A stretch of 64,000 nt of DNA. Origin: Vagococcus allomyrinae. Its GTDB lineage: Bacteria > Bacillota > Bacilli > Lactobacillales > Vagococcaceae. Shown here in pieces: positions 54,658 through 62,970 of this stretch; position 1 is the stretch's first letter; each line of letters begins with the position of its first letter. The stretch covers positions 124,001-188,000 of the forward strand of contig NZ_JAEEGA010000011.1 in the NCBI RefSeq assembly GCF_017829975.1. The letters are read 5' to 3'. The notes beneath the pieces were generated by a model that ran no database searches, was not told where the DNA came from, and saw only the letters and a list, made by a program, of their open reading frames with translations. A program made the position numbers and the translations under genes.

Positions 54658-55809
54658 TCAGTGCGATGGGTTAACTTTATCTAAGGCCTGGTCCAAGTCA
54701 GCCGTTAAATCAGCCAAGCTTTCAATCCCAACTGACAGTCGCACTAACGCCGGTGTAACACCAGCGGCTAAACGATCTTGCTCTGACATGCAGCCGTGTG
54801 ACATCTGCCAAGGATAAGACAAAATTGATTCAACTCCACCAAGGCTAACCGCGACAATTGGCAATTTGATGGCATCAAATAAACCATAAACCGCTTCCGT
54901 ACTCAACAATTCAAATGACAACACGGCCCCGCCACTGCTAGCTTGTTTTTGGTGGACTAGCTGACCAGGATGGCTTGCCAACCCAGGATAGTAGACCCGG
55001 GACACCTGGTTTTTACGCTGCAAATGCTCAGCTAATAAAACCGCTGTGGTCACCGATTTTTCCATTCGTAACGCTAGGGTTTTAACGCCTCGTAAAAATA
55101 GCCAAGCCTCTTCTACCCCTAAAATCGCTCCTAACATCTTTTGATGCTTTTTGAGTCTCTGATATAGATGATCGTCGTTCATCACTAAGAATCCTGCCAC
55201 AACATCACTATGGCCATTTAGAAACTTTGTGGCACTTTGAACCACGAGATCCACTCCTAAAGTTAAAGGATTTTGATAAATGGGTGTCATAAAGGTATTA
55301 TCACAAATCGTTTGAATGTGGTTTTTTTTCGCAATGGAAACAACCGCCTCAATGTCCACAACATTTAACAAGGGATTAGACGGGGTTTCTAAATAGAAAA
55401 GCTTCGTTTCTGGTCGAATAGCTTGCTCCCAATTTTTCGGCTCTTGCCCCTTAACAAAGGTGTAAGAAATACCAAATCTAACCAACATCTCCGTCAATGT
55501 TTGAAAAGTGCCACCATAAATATCATGACATAAGACAATGTGATCTCCTTGAGAAAGTAAAAATAGCGCCGCATTAATGGCAGCCATTCCCGATGAAAAA
55601 GCTAGCCCGTGACGTCCGTGTTCTAATTTGGCCATACAAGTCTCTGCAGCCTCAATAGTCGGATTGCCAAAACGTGTATAGGTGTAACCATCATGCTCTC
55701 GAAAATTTTCCTGGTGGAAGGTGGAGGCCTGATATTTAGGAATTGATGAGGCTCCCGTCATTTGATCTATTACTGGATAACCGTGTAACAATGCTGTCTC
55801 TAAATCCAT
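54658..55809 (-). CDS. PLP-dependent trans-sulfuration enzyme (cystathionine gamma-synthase/lyase)
   Basis: A 383-residue Cys/Met metabolism enzyme. The PLP lysine lies in VVQSATKFLNGHSD. YTYTRFGNPT, SSGMAAI, ETPSNPLLNVVDI and SLGGVESILSYPW are all present. It could make or split cystathionine, or release H2S or methanethiol. Family members are hard to separate by sequence alone, so no symbol is given. Start ATG after AAGGAGAG. No T-box or SAM riboswitch was found in the 330 bp upstream. Confidence 0.9.
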   Translation of the reverse strand: MDLETALLHGYPVIDQMTGASSIPKYQASTFHQENFREHDGYTYTRFGNPTIEAAETCMAKLEHGRHGLAFSSGMAAINAALFLLSQGDHIVLCHDIYGGTFQTLTEMLVRFGISYTFVKGQEPKNWEQAIRPETKLFYLETPSNPLLNVVDIEAVVSIAKKNHIQTICDNTFMTPIYQNPLTLGVDLVVQSATKFLNGHSDVVAGFLVMNDDHLYQRLKKHQKMLGAILGVEEAWLFLRGVKTLALRMEKSVTTAVLLAEHLQRKNQVSRVYYPGLASHPGQLVHQKQASSGGAVLSFELLSTEAVYGLFDAIKLPIVAVSLGGVESILSYPWQMSHGCMSEQDRLAAGVTPALVRLSVGIESLADLTADLDQALDKVNPSH

Positions 55810-56164
55810 CTGATTGCTCTCCTTACTTGATAAACTTTTAATAAACTAAAATACAATTAAAACGCTCCCATTTAACAGTATACAACAGAAAAACAATCAA
55901 TAACCTTTATAAGTATTTTTTTAGCAACTTCTTAAGCGGCACCCATTCTCTGGACTTCTCGCTGACCATTTTCATCAACCAGCAAATCGTGCTATTCCTC
56001 TATGACAGTTCCATTCTTTGCTAATCATTATGTGGTGGGAAGTATCTGATTAAAAAAGAATCCTTTAATTAACAATAAAAACCCACCATATTAGTTGCAG
56101 TTAACCCCAACTGCTCTTATACTAAAGGTACCCTAAAGGGAAATTGAGAAAGGTGATGCGTGGC
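55810..56164. other. Intergenic region, nothing recognised
   Basis: About 350 bp between divergent genes, AT-rich. I looked for a T-box specifier or SAM riboswitch before the trans-sulfuration gene and saw none. Confidence 0.5.
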
Positions 56165-56458
56165 ATGATAAAAATTTCTAAAGACGAATTTGAAGATTTA
56201 AAAAGTAGTGCTAAGTATTTAACTTACTACTGGCACATCTTTAGAGGCATGGACACAGAAGGCAAGATCAATTTTGAACATTCATTTTTCATTCGTGATT
56301 TTATTGCTAATAATCGCTTTGAAGAAGTTACCGATGTCAAGTATTCCAAACATTTTAATAAAGTTATCATAGCCAGAGAACAATATGACTATTTAAATGA
56401 GTGTGTTGCGATCACCGAACAACTAAAAGAAGTTGTCACAACCATGGAAAAGCAGTAA
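56165..56458 (+). CDS. Small protein of unknown function
   Basis: A 97-residue soluble protein from the ATG at 56165 (MIKISKDEFEDLKSS), mainly helical with charged residues, ending ITEQLKEVVTTMEKQ. AAAGGTGA lies upstream. In-frame starts at 56156 and 56144 are also possible and would add 3-7 residues. No family recognised. Confidence 0.55.
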   Translation: MIKISKDEFEDLKSSAKYLTYYWHIFRGMDTEGKINFEHSFFIRDFIANNRFEEVTDVKYSKHFNKVIIAREQYDYLNECVAITEQLKEVVTTMEKQ

Positions 56459-56499
56459 GGATAGCTTTTGCTATTTCGTAACACAATCTTCTTGTTAAG

Positions 56500-56665
56500 G
56501 TTGAAGCTTCGTCACATTTTTTTCATATTTACGCGATATAGTATATGTATACCAACAAACAACCCTAACAAAACTTTTTCATGGTTTACGCAAGTTGCAC
56601 CCTACTTCCTGCGTAAACACAACTCCTTTCAGAGGCTGAGACAATTGTCCAGCCTCTTCTTTTTT
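56500..56665 (+). ncRNA. Candidate small RNA with two hairpins
   Basis: After the small protein gene, a possible promoter (TTGAAG-17-CATATT) is followed by a perfect inverted repeat, GTTTACGCA (56584-56592) / TGCGTAAAC (56610-56618). A terminator follows: AGAGGCTG (56631-56638) / CAGCCTCT (56650-56657), with a T-rich run. The layout fits either a small RNA or simply the 3' end of the preceding mRNA. Confidence 0.35.
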
Positions 56666-56684
56666 CCCCAATTTTTTATTTTTT

Positions 56685-56731
56685 AACGTCAAAAAGGCTG
56701 GGAGCCTCCCAACCTCTTTGACGTTATTTTT
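56685..56731 (+). terminator. Second strong terminator before the adhesin gene end
   Basis: AACGTCAAA pairs with TTTGACGTT, with GGCTGGGAG and CTCCCA-CC pairing inside, followed by TTTTT on the plus strand. It may also slow minus-strand transcripts leaving the adhesin gene. Confidence 0.8.
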
Positions 56732-56758
56732 ATCAATCTCACCTTACTTTTAGCGATC

Positions 56759-59700
56759 CTATTCAGAAGCCTGGTGTCGTTTAAGCAACATCACCAAGAA
56801 GATTAGAAGCAACCCAACAACAAGTAAAGAAGCACTTGGCGCCTCGCCAAATTGTCCCAAAGGACCTTTAGGTAGTGGCGCTTTTTTTACTGGCACCAGT
56901 TTCTGATTGGTAACACTAAGTTGAATTTCCTCAGGCTGATGTCTAGACTCCCTTTCAATTGTAAAAGCATGGTTTTCCGTTCCCAATTGGTAGCCATTGG
57001 GGGCTTTGGTTTCCCTAAAATAGTAGTTGCCTGGTGCTAACTGCTCATAGACAATCTCCCCCGAATCATTGGTGACCAGCTGGTCTTTGATTAGCCGACC
57101 GTCTGCTGTAAATAGGCTAAACTCGGCACCTGTTAATGTAGCTTTCGTTTGATTGTCCCGTTTAGTTAAGCGAACAGAACCTTGATAGTTAGTCAACCTT
57201 CCTTGATACAAGGTATTACTGGCCAAGTTGGCTTGCCCCTGACCTTTTTCAGCAATGTCAAAGGTTATTAGTTGCTCATCACTTTCGCGAATATATCCCT
57301 CAGGTGCTTTAAGTTCAACTAGTGAATAGCGACCTGGTGCCAATCCTTTAGCCATTATCATGCCATCTAGTGCTACTAATCGTTTGGTTTCAAGGCCTAA
57401 TTGACCAATCACGCTGACCACTTGCCCTGCATCGTTACGAATCTCAAATTCGCCACCTGACAAATCTCGGCCTTGACTGTCAGCTTTAATTACCTCCATT
57501 TCTCCTTGATAATTGACGATATCGCCTAACTCCACTACCAAGTCCTCAGGTTCCCCTAAACTGTCATTAATGACAAAATGAGTGGGAGTTGTATTTAAGA
57601 TGTAGCCGCTAGGAGCTTTTACTTCGACCAGTCTGTACTCCCCTGCCCCTAAGCCGTTAGCGGTTAACTCTCCTTGTTGATCGGAAATAATAGTCGTGGT
57701 ATCCTGGCCGTTCTGATCGTAAACCGTTACCTTCTTGCCTGCTTTATCTAAAATTTCAAACTCAGCTCCTGCTAAGCCAACAGGAAAAGGATGTCCTTCC
57801 GAGACTTTTCGGGCTTTGATTCCTACTTCATAATTAGTCATGGAGACTTCTTCAACCGGCGGAGCAGTTTGCTCTCCTTCACGTATGACAAAATAAAGGG
57901 GTTGAGTGTTAATCACATAACCATTCGGCGCTTTCGTTTCCACTAACTTGTAGTTGCCAGGGCCTAAATTATCAATATTAATATGACCATCGGTTCCTAC
58001 TTTGATCGGATTTTCTCGATCAGTCACTAAACTTTCTTGTTGACCGTCCCAACGATACAAGGTAAACTCTGCCCCGGCAATTGGCAACTTCCCTTGACCT
58101 TTTTTAGTTAACTCGATTTTGCCTTTAAAATTTTGAAACTGACCTAATTCAATCAACTCTGGTTTGCCTTGATAACGATCGGCAACCGTCAACCAAATAG
58201 GATAATCATTTTTGACATAGGCTTGGCCGTCCTGACTAATAGGGGCTTTCGTTTCAACTAAATAATACTTACCAGGTGATAGATCTTCATAAGTTACCAT
58301 CCCCTTGGCGTCTGAAGTTAATCCCGCAGCTACTAAATCGCGAGAAGCGGTGTAAAGAGAAAACTCTGCTCCCACCAGAGGATTGCCTTGGCCATCGACT
58401 TTCTGAATAGCAAAAGAGCCTAAATAGTTGACCATATCAACTTTAACTTTCTCTGGTTTACCTTCCACATTTTCAGGAATGACGACTTTCACTTTTTCCG
58501 TATTTAAAATATACCCTGTCGTTCCGACACTTATTTCTTTGAAGTAATAAATACCAGGGGCTAGACCCGTCACTTCATACGTCCCGTCAGCCTTCGTTAC
58601 ACCACGACTGACTTCCTTGCCCTGACTGTCTTCTAAACTAAATTCGATACCAGATAGAGGCATTTTTTCTGACTGTTTTAAGCCGTACTTACGGATTTCT
58701 GCAGACCCTTGATAATTCACCAGATCCTGACCTATCTCAATTGTACCGAGAGCCCCTTCTGCTGACTCTGGGACCTTAATTTTTTCAAGGACTTGCTTGT
58801 TTAAGAGATAACCATTAGGTGCCGCTAACTCTTTAATTTGATAAGTCCCTGGCGCAACTGGCGAGAATAGGACTTTGCCATCTGTCCCAGAAGTTGCTTT
58901 AGCTAAGAGCTGATTAGGATTAGTTTGAGCATACAAGCCAAAGGTTGCGCCTTGAAGCCCTTGACCGGTTTCAGTTTTCTTAATAAAGCTTAAAGACGCC
59001 TGGTAATTAATAAAGGGCTCAGTCATACCAACCTGGATCAGCTGATGATCCTGATTTTCAATCACTTCAAAGGGAATTGGCGTGCTGTTCACCATATAAC
59101 CAGCAGGAGCCTTCGTTTCAGTTAAACGGTATTTGCCGGCGGTTAAGCCTTTAATCGTCAACTTTCCATGTTGATCTGAAATCAGAGGGGCTGTTTTTTG
59201 CTCCAGCCATGAATCAGTTTGCTGATCATACCGCTCCAACTTAAACTCGGCCTTAGCAAGCCTTTTTCCCGCTTCATTTTGTTTAATCAACTGCACCTGA
59301 CTTAATTTATTTTGAATGATTAAAACTTCGCCAGCGGTTGTGCCTTCGTTAATGGTGACTAATTTACCATCCACTAGTTCCTGATCAATGGTATAACCTA
59401 AAGCAGTTAAAGTTCCTGTTTCTTTCAATAGATAATCACCATAAGGCAGATTGCCAAACGTAATTAGGCCATCCTGACCGACAGTTCCAGAACGTAACAA
59501 TTGGCTTTGATGGCGATCCCAAAGTTCAAATGTAGCACCCTCGGGTAAAACCTTACCATCCTCACCGGTTTTTTTAAGAGTAATTGCCCCACGGTGACCA
59601 GAACTTGAACCGCCACCTTCGGTCACATTTACCTCAGTTTCACCATCCGTATCGGTATCGGTTTCCGTCTTACCTTCACTGGTAATATGAATCGCATTGG

Positions 59701-62700
59701 AAACAGTTCCTTGGTTCCCTTCAAGAAAAACCATCGCTTTGTATTCCATGATTAAAGGCGCCTCGATTTGTTGGTAACCATTAATAAACTTAATGGTCAT
59801 CTTTTGTTGCCCAGTCACATTGTCCGTCACCATGACCACGGTATAATCTTGATCTTTGACCAATTCCTGATTGCGATCAATGGAGATGTCTCCTTGTTGA
59901 TTGACAGTGGTTTGAAAAATATGCAAGCTAGCCACATCAATCGCTTGATTAGCTGAAGGAACGTCTTCAACCGTCACGTCGTACAAAGTAGATTGACTGC
60001 CATTTAACGTAACGGACCAGTTAACAAACCCGTCGTCATCTTGCTTCCCAGTCTTAGTTCCCATCTCATCACCATGGTTAACCGTCACCTGACCATGAAG
60101 GGAGTGATCTTCGTAATTGTCATTACTAAACACCGCGTCATTATCATACGTTTCATGGATTTGCTGACCAGCTACACTGGTTTTAAATTCAACTACGTAT
60201 TGACCTGCTTGACCATCGGGAAAATCAATGTTTAAGGTTTGGTTGTTCGTCGCGCTTGGTTCTTGAATACCGAAAGCACGGTATTCAGCTCGACTTAACT
60301 CTGCTCCTTTCAGGATGGCTCCCGAACTTGAAACCGTGTAATGATAGATTTTTAATGAACGCCACACAAACTGCTGATCTGTGGAAATCGGATCGGTTAA
60401 CTTGGCATTTTCAATATCCTGATCACCATAGTTAACGGCGATTGTCCAAGTAATCGTTTTGTCTTTTGCATTATAACTACCTGATTTAGAACCATTGTAT
60501 TTGGTTGGCTCATTGGGTTTAAAATCTGCATGATCTTCATCAGTGACATGATCACCATCGTCAGTCTCCCAGTCAACTTGAGCCGTATTGCGGAAATATT
60601 TATCTGGATCATTGGCTGAGACTAAATCAGGATCATAATCGGTGGTGTAGCTTACTCTAAAAGCGTGATCTGTTTTCTGATAGTTGCCAATAAACACCAC
60701 TTTAATAACATTAGTCGCCACATCATAATCAAGGGTATAGTCTGTACCAAGGTCTAAATTTTTCTGAGAATCCTTGTCATAAATAACAAACGTTTCAGTT
60801 TTTAACCGTAAACCATCACTTAAAGTATCCTTTAACTGCCAATGATTCATACTGTAATGATTCAAATTAACGTCAATATTCCAGGCAGCCGTGTGTTGAT
60901 TGTAATCGACTTTGCCCAATTTTTTTATGACATTTTGTGGCACCAGATTGCCTGAACCGTGATCTTCCTCACCAGTATCCGTAACCACTGCATTGTTGAT
61001 GGTTGTATTTTCATCAACAATGCCATCGTAACCTGTTTTATAGGCCACATCAACGGCCGTGTTAAGCTCACCAATAAACTCGATTTTAAAGCCATCAGCC
61101 GTTTTAATCAAACGATAATCCGTTCCTTCAACTAATTCTCGCCCTCGTTGGGGATTGCCAGCTTGATCAAAGGTTACCTGATACAACTTGACAGAACCAT
61201 CCACTAAGAACATCTGATCATCTTGAAAAGTATCAGTGATCGTTCCATTGGAAATCGTCTTTTCACCATAGTTATACAGCAATTTCCAATCGATAGTTTG
61301 GTCTGCTGAATTATAATTTCCTTTGACTTTAGTAATTTCAGAACCATATTTTCCTGACACAGTAGCTTCTGTAGTGGCTTCAGCCAGATCATCGGCTGTT
61401 AAACTAGCATGGTTCAAAAAGTCAACCATTCCTCCTGAACTAGGTTTCGCCTCTTCCGCAATTTTTGTGGTATATTCAAGACGATAAGCATCCTTCATCT
61501 CTTTAAAATGAACTGTGCCATCAGCATCTACTGTATACTCGCTAGGGTCTGCCAAAACTTCAGAACCGGGAACAACCTTGCCAGCAAAATCAACTTGAAC
61601 TTTGTAGACTTTGACACTTTCATAAATTGTTCCCTTGGGTAAGCTTTCCGTTACCGTGGCATTTGACAAGCTATCCAAAGCTTTATTCACATCCACATCC
61701 CAGATAATCTTATCCGGATTTTGTTCCTGATCAAAATGTCCCTTTTTGTCGATGTTATCCCCTGTATAGTTTGGTTTAATCGTAACCGTATTTTCTAAAT
61801 CTTCATGACCAGGTGGTATAATGGTAATTTCTCCCGGGCCACCAATCGACTCTTTATTAAACCCACCAGTAAAATGACATTCCCCTTCAATTTCTGAGGC
61901 ATGTTTAATTTCGTCTGTAAAGGTGATTCGTACTTTACCATCAGTGCCAATCGTCACATTAGCATAGGTATTGCCATTAGCATCCTTCAATTCAAATTGT
62001 TGAGATTGAGTGATCGTGATGGTATCCGGCAATGACATTTCATAATAATCACCGGCTTCCATAAGTTGACGAACCTCTTCTGACAGACTAAAAGCCAATG
62101 AAAAGTGAATAATATCATCAATCGTTGGATTTTCTATCGGATTTCCCTCTGCATCAGTATAATTTAACGTCATATCCGTTAGAAAATCATCCGACAAACC
62201 TAATTGATCATATAACTCTTTAATATTCAGCGGATCACGTCGCGCATCCGGCTCAGCAAGTGGCTCTGATGTGCTAGTTCCTTCCGTTGTGGTTAAGGCT
62301 GACTCATCGGTTTCTGCACTTGAACTGATTGAAGAAGTTGGCTCTTCTGTCGTTGGCTCAACCGCTAGCCACTGACTGGGAAATGGGACAGTTAACCTTT
62401 GATCAGCCAGTGTGACCGCTACACCTTGATCAGCAACCGAGATTACCTCGCCCTTTAAAGAAAGTGATATCAAAGAATTAATCCCTTCAAACAAATTGAC
62501 CTTCACCAGATTATTGTTAACAGAGACGGTCCCTTGTGGAACTCCCTGACGATCATTCACCGCTTCCTCTCCCTCAGTTAATCGAACAGACTCAGAGACC
62601 TGAATCTCATAAGTTCTGTTTTTTGGATCAGGCTGCAAGTCAAGATTGAGGCTAAACTGCTCCTTTTGGCTTTCCTGACTAAATTGAGCCTTAACCACTC

Positions 62701-62803
62701 CTGTCGAATCATCAGCTAACGCAGCTTCAGCCAAGACTAGTTGTGGCATAAATGCTTGTAAAAGTAAGATGAGTGTTAAGCATATATGAATTGTTTTTTT
62801 CAT
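56759..62803 (-). CDS. Giant multi-domain adhesin with SpaA/Cna-B repeats, no LPXTG
   Basis: A 2014-residue secreted surface protein. A signal peptide covers about 1-26, and a region to about 340 includes a Ser/Thr/Glu spacer. About five collagen-binding-like domains of 140-170 residues follow (pattern ...ITWTIAVNYGDQDIENAKLTD..., ...DYTLDYD...IKVVFIGNY). From about 1070 to 1960 there are nine SpaA/Cna-B prealbumin-like repeats (K-x-tGAEFsLy...GLaPGnYyLvETkAPnGY), likely holding Lys-Asn isopeptide bonds. The C-terminus is LPKGPLGQFGEAPSA, a membrane helix and KRHQASE: an LPXTG motif is absent. The start 62803 has GGAGG at 5 bases. The Mga-like gene upstream may control it. Confidence 0.9.
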   Translation of the reverse strand: MKKTIHICLTLILLLQAFMPQLVLAEAALADDSTGVVKAQFSQESQKEQFSLNLDLQPDPKNRTYEIQVSESVRLTEGEEAVNDRQGVPQGTVSVNNNLVKVNLFEGINSLISLSLKGEVISVADQGVAVTLADQRLTVPFPSQWLAVEPTTEEPTSSISSSAETDESALTTTEGTSTSEPLAEPDARRDPLNIKELYDQLGLSDDFLTDMTLNYTDAEGNPIENPTIDDIIHFSLAFSLSEEVRQLMEAGDYYEMSLPDTITITQSQQFELKDANGNTYANVTIGTDGKVRITFTDEIKHASEIEGECHFTGGFNKESIGGPGEITIIPPGHEDLENTVTIKPNYTGDNIDKKGHFDQEQNPDKIIWDVDVNKALDSLSNATVTESLPKGTIYESVKVYKVQVDFAGKVVPGSEVLADPSEYTVDADGTVHFKEMKDAYRLEYTTKIAEEAKPSSGGMVDFLNHASLTADDLAEATTEATVSGKYGSEITKVKGNYNSADQTIDWKLLYNYGEKTISNGTITDTFQDDQMFLVDGSVKLYQVTFDQAGNPQRGRELVEGTDYRLIKTADGFKIEFIGELNTAVDVAYKTGYDGIVDENTTINNAVVTDTGEEDHGSGNLVPQNVIKKLGKVDYNQHTAAWNIDVNLNHYSMNHWQLKDTLSDGLRLKTETFVIYDKDSQKNLDLGTDYTLDYDVATNVIKVVFIGNYQKTDHAFRVSYTTDYDPDLVSANDPDKYFRNTAQVDWETDDGDHVTDEDHADFKPNEPTKYNGSKSGSYNAKDKTITWTIAVNYGDQDIENAKLTDPISTDQQFVWRSLKIYHYTVSSSGAILKGAELSRAEYRAFGIQEPSATNNQTLNIDFPDGQAGQYVVEFKTSVAGQQIHETYDNDAVFSNDNYEDHSLHGQVTVNHGDEMGTKTGKQDDDGFVNWSVTLNGSQSTLYDVTVEDVPSANQAIDVASLHIFQTTVNQQGDISIDRNQELVKDQDYTVVMVTDNVTGQQKMTIKFINGYQQIEAPLIMEYKAMVFLEGNQGTVSNAIHITSEGKTETDTDTDGETEVNVTEGGGSSSGHRGAITLKKTGEDGKVLPEGATFELWDRHQSQLLRSGTVGQDGLITFGNLPYGDYLLKETGTLTALGYTIDQELVDGKLVTINEGTTAGEVLIIQNKLSQVQLIKQNEAGKRLAKAEFKLERYDQQTDSWLEQKTAPLISDQHGKLTIKGLTAGKYRLTETKAPAGYMVNSTPIPFEVIENQDHQLIQVGMTEPFINYQASLSFIKKTETGQGLQGATFGLYAQTNPNQLLAKATSGTDGKVLFSPVAPGTYQIKELAAPNGYLLNKQVLEKIKVPESAEGALGTIEIGQDLVNYQGSAEIRKYGLKQSEKMPLSGIEFSLEDSQGKEVSRGVTKADGTYEVTGLAPGIYYFKEISVGTTGYILNTEKVKVVIPENVEGKPEKVKVDMVNYLGSFAIQKVDGQGNPLVGAEFSLYTASRDLVAAGLTSDAKGMVTYEDLSPGKYYLVETKAPISQDGQAYVKNDYPIWLTVADRYQGKPELIELGQFQNFKGKIELTKKGQGKLPIAGAEFTLYRWDGQQESLVTDRENPIKVGTDGHINIDNLGPGNYKLVETKAPNGYVINTQPLYFVIREGEQTAPPVEEVSMTNYEVGIKARKVSEGHPFPVGLAGAEFEILDKAGKKVTVYDQNGQDTTTIISDQQGELTANGLGAGEYRLVEVKAPSGYILNTTPTHFVINDSLGEPEDLVVELGDIVNYQGEMEVIKADSQGRDLSGGEFEIRNDAGQVVSVIGQLGLETKRLVALDGMIMAKGLAPGRYSLVELKAPEGYIRESDEQLITFDIAEKGQGQANLASNTLYQGRLTNYQGSVRLTKRDNQTKATLTGAEFSLFTADGRLIKDQLVTNDSGEIVYEQLAPGNYYFRETKAPNGYQLGTENHAFTIERESRHQPEEIQLSVTNQKLVPVKKAPLPKGPLGQFGEAPSASLLVVGLLLIFLVMLLKRHQASE

Positions 62804-62849
62804 CATTTCCTCCATTTCTTCAGTCAGAACTGCTCAGTGGCAGCACGCT

Positions 62850-62881
62850 GAAAAACCCTTAGTTATGTCATAACTAAGGGT
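62850..62881 (-). terminator. Terminator-like hairpin in the adhesin leader
   Basis: ACCCTTAGTTATG pairs with CATAACTAAGGGT (62855-62881). On the minus strand TTTTT follows. It lies only about 50 bp before the adhesin start. It could end the Mga-like transcript or act as an attenuator. Confidence 0.8.
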
Positions 62882-62907
62882 AACAAATGGCAGCGAATTC
62901 AAATCAG

Positions 62908-62938
62908 CAAAATGTTCCCGTTTTACCGGAACATTTTG
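62908..62938. repeat. Inverted repeat between the Mga-like and adhesin genes
   Basis: CAAAATGTTCC (62908-62918) pairs perfectly with GGAACATTTTG (62928-62938) around a 9-base loop. No T run follows. It may be a regulator-binding site or an mRNA end. Confidence 0.6.
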
Positions 62939-62970
62939 ACGACTGCTTTTTTTCAAGCCGTATCAGCGAT

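Noticed and set aside
55810-56143. Possible T-box or SAM riboswitch before the trans-sulfuration gene
   Set aside because: No T-box core sequence or S-box-like helices were seen on the minus strand.
59590-62235. Tandem DNA repeats inside the adhesin gene
   Set aside because: The repetition is at protein-domain level; the nucleotide copies are diverged, so no separate DNA repeat is called.
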